Source of the DNA: Desulfobulbaceae bacterium
GTDB taxonomy: Bacteria; Desulfobacterota; Desulfobulbia; Desulfobulbales; Desulfobulbaceae
Reading direction: 5' to 3'
Assembly: GCA_030633145.1 (NCBI GenBank)
Contig: DAOVTM010000166.1
Location: 1 to 8,506, forward strand
Length of the DNA: 8,506 nt
The stretch's first letter is position 1, and every line of letters begins with the position of its first letter. Shown in pieces: positions 6,005 to 8,506 of this stretch. The position numbers were made by a program, and so were the translations under genes. The notes under the pieces are model-generated. The model made no database searches, was not told the origin of the DNA, and saw only the letters and a list, made by a program, of their open reading frames with translations.

Positions 6005-7354
6005 TCATCGCCTGAGTCCCTTTGGCCGCTTACGCCTCTTACCACCCTTGCCCACGCTCTTACCCTGAAACTTTTTCATCATCTTCAGCATCATGGTATA
6101 GCTCTTCAGCACCCGGTTCACCTCTTGAACTGAGGTGCCAGAACCTTTGGCAATACGGATCCTGCGGCTGGCATTGATAATCTTATGATTTGCCCGTTCC
6201 TTTTTTGTCATCGAGCGTATGATAGCCTCGGTCTTAAAGAGTTCCTTTTCGTCAGGTTTAGGTGCGTCTTTCAGTTGCTTGAGTTTATTAATGCCTGGAA
6301 CCATGCCCATGAGCTGTTCAAGATTACCCATCTTCTTGATCTGCTGAATCTGCTCAAGAAAGTCTTCAAGGGTAAAACGATTTTTTCTTATCTTACCGGC
6401 AAGTTTTTTTGCCTCTTTCTCATCAACGACCTTTTCCGCCTTTTCAATGAGTGATAACACATCACCCATCCCCAAGATACGGGAGGCTGTACGATCAGGA
6501 TGAAAGACCTCAAGGGCATCAAGGCTTTCCCCCACTCCTGCAAACTTAATCGGTTTGCCAGTGACTTTCTTGACGGACAGGGCAGCTCCGCCTCTGGCAT
6601 CACCCTCCATCTTAGTCAGAACAACACCGGTAATTTCCAAATCGGTGTTAAACTTGTCTGCAACAGTGACCGCATCCTGACCGGTCATGGCATCGGCAAC
6701 AAAAAGAATCTCTGACAGCTCAACCGCAGAAGAGATATCCTGCAGCTCACCCATTAACTTCTCGTCAACATGGAGACGACCAGCAGTATCAATGATAATG
6801 GTATCCAAACCATCCTGCTCGGCCTGAGCCACTGCCTGACGTGCAATGTCAACAGGACTCTGTTCAGTGGTAGAGGCAAATACCGGTACTCCAACCTGTT
6901 CAGCCAGCACATGAAGCTGCTCAATGGCTGCAGGACGATATACATCAGCAGGTACTAGAAAAGGTTTACGACCCTTTTCCTTGAGTAGTTTTGCCAGCTT
7001 GGCGGAGGTGGTTGTTTTACCCGATCCCTGCAGACCAGCCATCATGATAATTACCGGTTGGCGACCGTCAAGACGCAACGGTTCTGTCTCACTGCCGAGC
7101 AGGGTTACCAGCTCATCATGAACAACCTTGACCACCTGCTGCCCCGGTGCCAGGCTGGTCAGGACTTCCTGTCCCACCGCCTTTTCCGTGATTGCGGCAA
7201 CAAAGTCTTTTACAACCTGAAGGTTGACATCAGCTTCCAACAACGCTGTCCGCACCTCGCGCATAGCTTCGCTGATATTTTCTTCTGTCAGCTTGCCATG
7301 GCCGCGCAGTTTTTTAAATACACCTTCAAGGCGATCTGTTAAATTGTCAAACAT
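6005..7354 (-). CDS. ffh: Signal recognition particle GTPase Ffh (SRP54)
   Basis: Ffh binds 4.5S RNA and signal sequences emerging from the ribosome and, with FtsY, delivers them to the membrane. The 449-residue product has the usual NG and M domains. The N domain begins MFDNLTDRLEGVFKKLRG. In the G domain are G1 GLQGSGKT (107-114), DVYRPAA (137-143), G3 DTAGR (189-193), G4 TKME (247-250) and GVGES (273-277). The methionine-rich M domain starts near 295 and carries SRRIRIAKGSG (397-406), the 4.5S RNA-binding part, and ends in a very basic tail. G4 is TKME rather than the usual TKxD. The ATG at 7354 gives the standard N-terminus, with a GGG-containing stretch just upstream. A likely promoter lies 63 bases upstream. 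Confidence 0.98.
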   Translation of the reverse strand: MFDNLTDRLEGVFKKLRGHGKLTEENISEAMREVRTALLEADVNLQVVKDFVAAITEKAVGQEVLTSLAPGQQVVKVVHDELVTLLGSETEPLRLDGRQPVIIMMAGLQGSGKTTTSAKLAKLLKEKGRKPFLVPADVYRPAAIEQLHVLAEQVGVPVFASTTEQSPVDIARQAVAQAEQDGLDTIIIDTAGRLHVDEKLMGELQDISSAVELSEILFVADAMTGQDAVTVADKFNTDLEITGVVLTKMEGDARGGAALSVKKVTGKPIKFAGVGESLDALEVFHPDRTASRILGMGDVLSLIEKAEKVVDEKEAKKLAGKIRKNRFTLEDFLEQIQQIKKMGNLEQLMGMVPGINKLKQLKDAPKPDEKELFKTEAIIRSMTKKERANHKIINASRRIRIAKGSGTSVQEVNRVLKSYTMMLKMMKKFQGKSVGKGGKRRKRPKGLRR

Positions 7355-7416
7355 GTCCCACTATTATTTTGATAAAGCATATTTTCAGTTATAATTATTG
7401 CAAGTAAAACTTTATT

Positions 7417-7445
7417 AAATTACCCCACGCATTTACTTATGTCAA
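7417..7445 (-). promoter_or_regulatory. Candidate sigma70-type promoter for ffh
   Basis: On the minus strand a perfect -35 TTGACA (7445-7440) is followed after exactly 17 bases by TAATTT (7422-7417), a moderate -10. Transcription would start near 7410 and leave a leader of about 55 bases before the ffh ATG. The position between two genes and the optimal spacing support it. Confidence 0.55.
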
Positions 7446-7530
7446 GCAGGAACAGGATTTTCCCCATGCTATTTTCAATTTAGCCGCAGATGAGATATAA
7501 TTTTCCAGAGCATCCCTTTTTTCAGAAAAA

Positions 7531-8478
7531 CTATTCCTGAATAGCGGCAACCACCTTTTCCATTGACTCAGGGTTGTCAGCCTGCATACATTGGATCAGA
7601 CTCTTGCGTGGAAGAATTTTCTTCATCATCCCGGTGAGAACATTGTTAGGGCCAAGTTCGACAAAAAGTTCAACACCATCAGCAACCATGCTGTTGATTG
7701 ATTCATACCAGCGAACCCGGGAGGCAATCTGCCTGGCCATTATGGAACGAATAGCCACTGGATCCTGCTCCAGTGAGGCTGTGGCGTTAAAGAGGAGTGA
7801 TGTTGCTGGTTTGTTAAAAGTGATAGTATCCATAAAGGCAGCAAAATCATCCACTGCACCCGCCACCAGAGGACTGTGGTTGGCAACAGAAACCTTGAGT
7901 GGAATTACTTTCCCCCCCTCTTCACGGCAGAGTTCAGCCAGCCCATCCAGTCCAGCATCATCACCAGAGATAATTACCTGCTTTTCAGCATTGTGATTGG
8001 CAACCACAACAGTACCCCCACCCTGGTACCCTGAAAGCAATGTATCAACCTCTTCAATGGTTAAACCCAAAATCGCACGCATTCCTCCCGGGTTTGCAGC
8101 ACCTTCACGCTCCATGAACTCACCACGTTTAGTAACCAGAGCCATGGTATCTTCTGCAGAGAGTACACCGGCAGCATGCAGGGCTGAATACTCCCCCAGC
8201 GAATGTCCACCTACATAGGAAGGCTTAAAATCAGGAAGAGTATTTCTTAACTGCTGCAAACAGATCAAGTTGATAACAGTAAGCGCTGGTTGAAGATGGA
8301 GAACACGGGTAAGGTCGGACATCGGCCCATCAAGGCAAAGCTTTCGCAGAAAAAAACCGGAGATCTGTTCAGCCATCTCCATAAGGGCTGCCGACTCTGA
8401 ATCAGTTTCAACAAACTCCTTACCCATTCCAATATACTGCGATCCCTGACCGGGAAAAATTATTGCTGTTTTTTTCAT
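7531..8478 (-). CDS. fabD: Malonyl-CoA:acyl carrier protein transacylase
   Basis: FabD moves malonyl from CoA to acyl carrier protein, supplying the extender for fatty acid synthesis. The 315-residue product is close to the usual length. FPGQGSQ is at 8-14, the nucleophile Ser93 sits in GHSLGEYSA (91-99), Arg118 in KRGEFM, catalytic His201 in VANHS and Gln250 in ARQIASRVRW, with ELGPNNVLTGMMKKI near 274-288. These positions match E. coli S92, R117, H201 and Q250. The start is the ATG at 8478, giving MKKTAIIFPGQGSQ; only 28 bases of upstream sequence are visible and no strong ribosome-binding site appears. No clear terminator follows the TAG stop. Other fab genes are not seen and may lie beyond the right edge. 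Confidence 0.97.
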   Translation of the reverse strand: MKKTAIIFPGQGSQYIGMGKEFVETDSESAALMEMAEQISGFFLRKLCLDGPMSDLTRVLHLQPALTVINLICLQQLRNTLPDFKPSYVGGHSLGEYSALHAAGVLSAEDTMALVTKRGEFMEREGAANPGGMRAILGLTIEEVDTLLSGYQGGGTVVVANHNAEKQVIISGDDAGLDGLAELCREEGGKVIPLKVSVANHSPLVAGAVDDFAAFMDTITFNKPATSLLFNATASLEQDPVAIRSIMARQIASRVRWYESINSMVADGVELFVELGPNNVLTGMMKKILPRKSLIQCMQADNPESMEKVVAAIQE

Positions 8479-8506
8479 TTGACGGCTTTAAAGTTATATG
8501 TATTAT

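Noticed and set aside
676..6781. The string CAACATGGAGACG or close forms near 678, 4428 and 6767, suggesting a dispersed repeat
   Set aside because: Each copy encodes a conserved R-L-H-V segment in tmk, trmD and ffh in the same frame; similarity does not extend beyond it and chance codon choice explains it.
7515..7530. T-rich and A-rich pair just after the fabD stop as a terminator
   Set aside because: The stem would be A-T only with a three-base loop, too weak to call.
7531..7544. Palindrome-like CTATTC / GAATAG at the end of fabD as a terminator
   Set aside because: Only two bases would be left for the loop and no T run follows.
7574..7996. Plus-strand open frame of 140 codons opposite fabD
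   Set aside because: Serine-rich low-complexity translation antisense to a conserved gene; a shadow of its codon usage.
1..8506. An undescribed multi-gene system, mobile element or CRISPR array
   Set aside because: All but one of the genes are ordinary housekeeping families in a familiar order, and no regularly spaced repeats, transposase or integrase are visible.

Overview
All thirteen protein genes lie on the minus strand, so transcription runs from the right edge (fabD) to the left edge. Base composition is about half G+C, and all but one encode well-conserved bacterial housekeeping proteins. The order ffh - rpsP - KH protein - rimM - trmD - SPOUT methyltransferase - rplS - rnhB - yraN, followed by pdxA and tmk, is the arrangement I associate with sulfate- or sulfur-metabolising Desulfobacterota (former Deltaproteobacteria). 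A Desulfobulbales-like organism is my best guess. This rests on gene order and protein style only, because no rRNA or other marker is present.

Region by region, reading in the direction of transcription: fabD (7531-8478) starts fatty acid synthesis. A 176-base gap follows, with a good sigma70-type promoter for ffh (6005-7354), the signal recognition particle GTPase. A 145-base leader with a 14-bp tandem repeat and a small hairpin precedes a tight cluster: rpsP, khpA, rimM, trmD and a TrmD-linked SPOUT methyltransferase. Within it, genes abut or overlap (TAA directly followed by ATG between rpsP and khpA; an 11-base overlap between trmD and the methyltransferase). A 92-base AT-rich leader with two small stem-loops precedes rplS. 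The rnhB reading frame begins 8 bases after the rplS stop, and a 10-bp hairpin followed by a T run sits inside its first codons, looking like an intrinsic terminator. Then come yraN, pdxA and tmk, and last a small lipoprotein-type gene that looks cut short by an in-frame TAG at the left edge.

The cluster joins ribosome production (S16, L19), ribosome maturation (RimM), tRNA m1G37 methylation (TrmD), RNA binding (KhpA-type KH domain), co-translational membrane targeting (Ffh), genome upkeep (RNase HII, and a YraN protein with a nuclease-like fold) and nucleotide and cofactor supply (Tmk, PdxA). Weak start codons on rimM (GTG) and trmD (TTG) between strongly expressed ribosomal protein genes fit lower production of the modification enzymes.

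I found no CRISPR array, insertion sequence, integrase, tRNA, rRNA or defence or secretion cassette, and no undescribed multi-gene system. The points worth a second look are local: the terminator-like hairpin inside rnhB, the probable nonsense truncation of the TPR-like lipoprotein gene, the poorly characterised methyltransferase beside trmD, conservative substitutions at motif positions in RNase HII and Ffh, and the leaders of rpsP and rplS.
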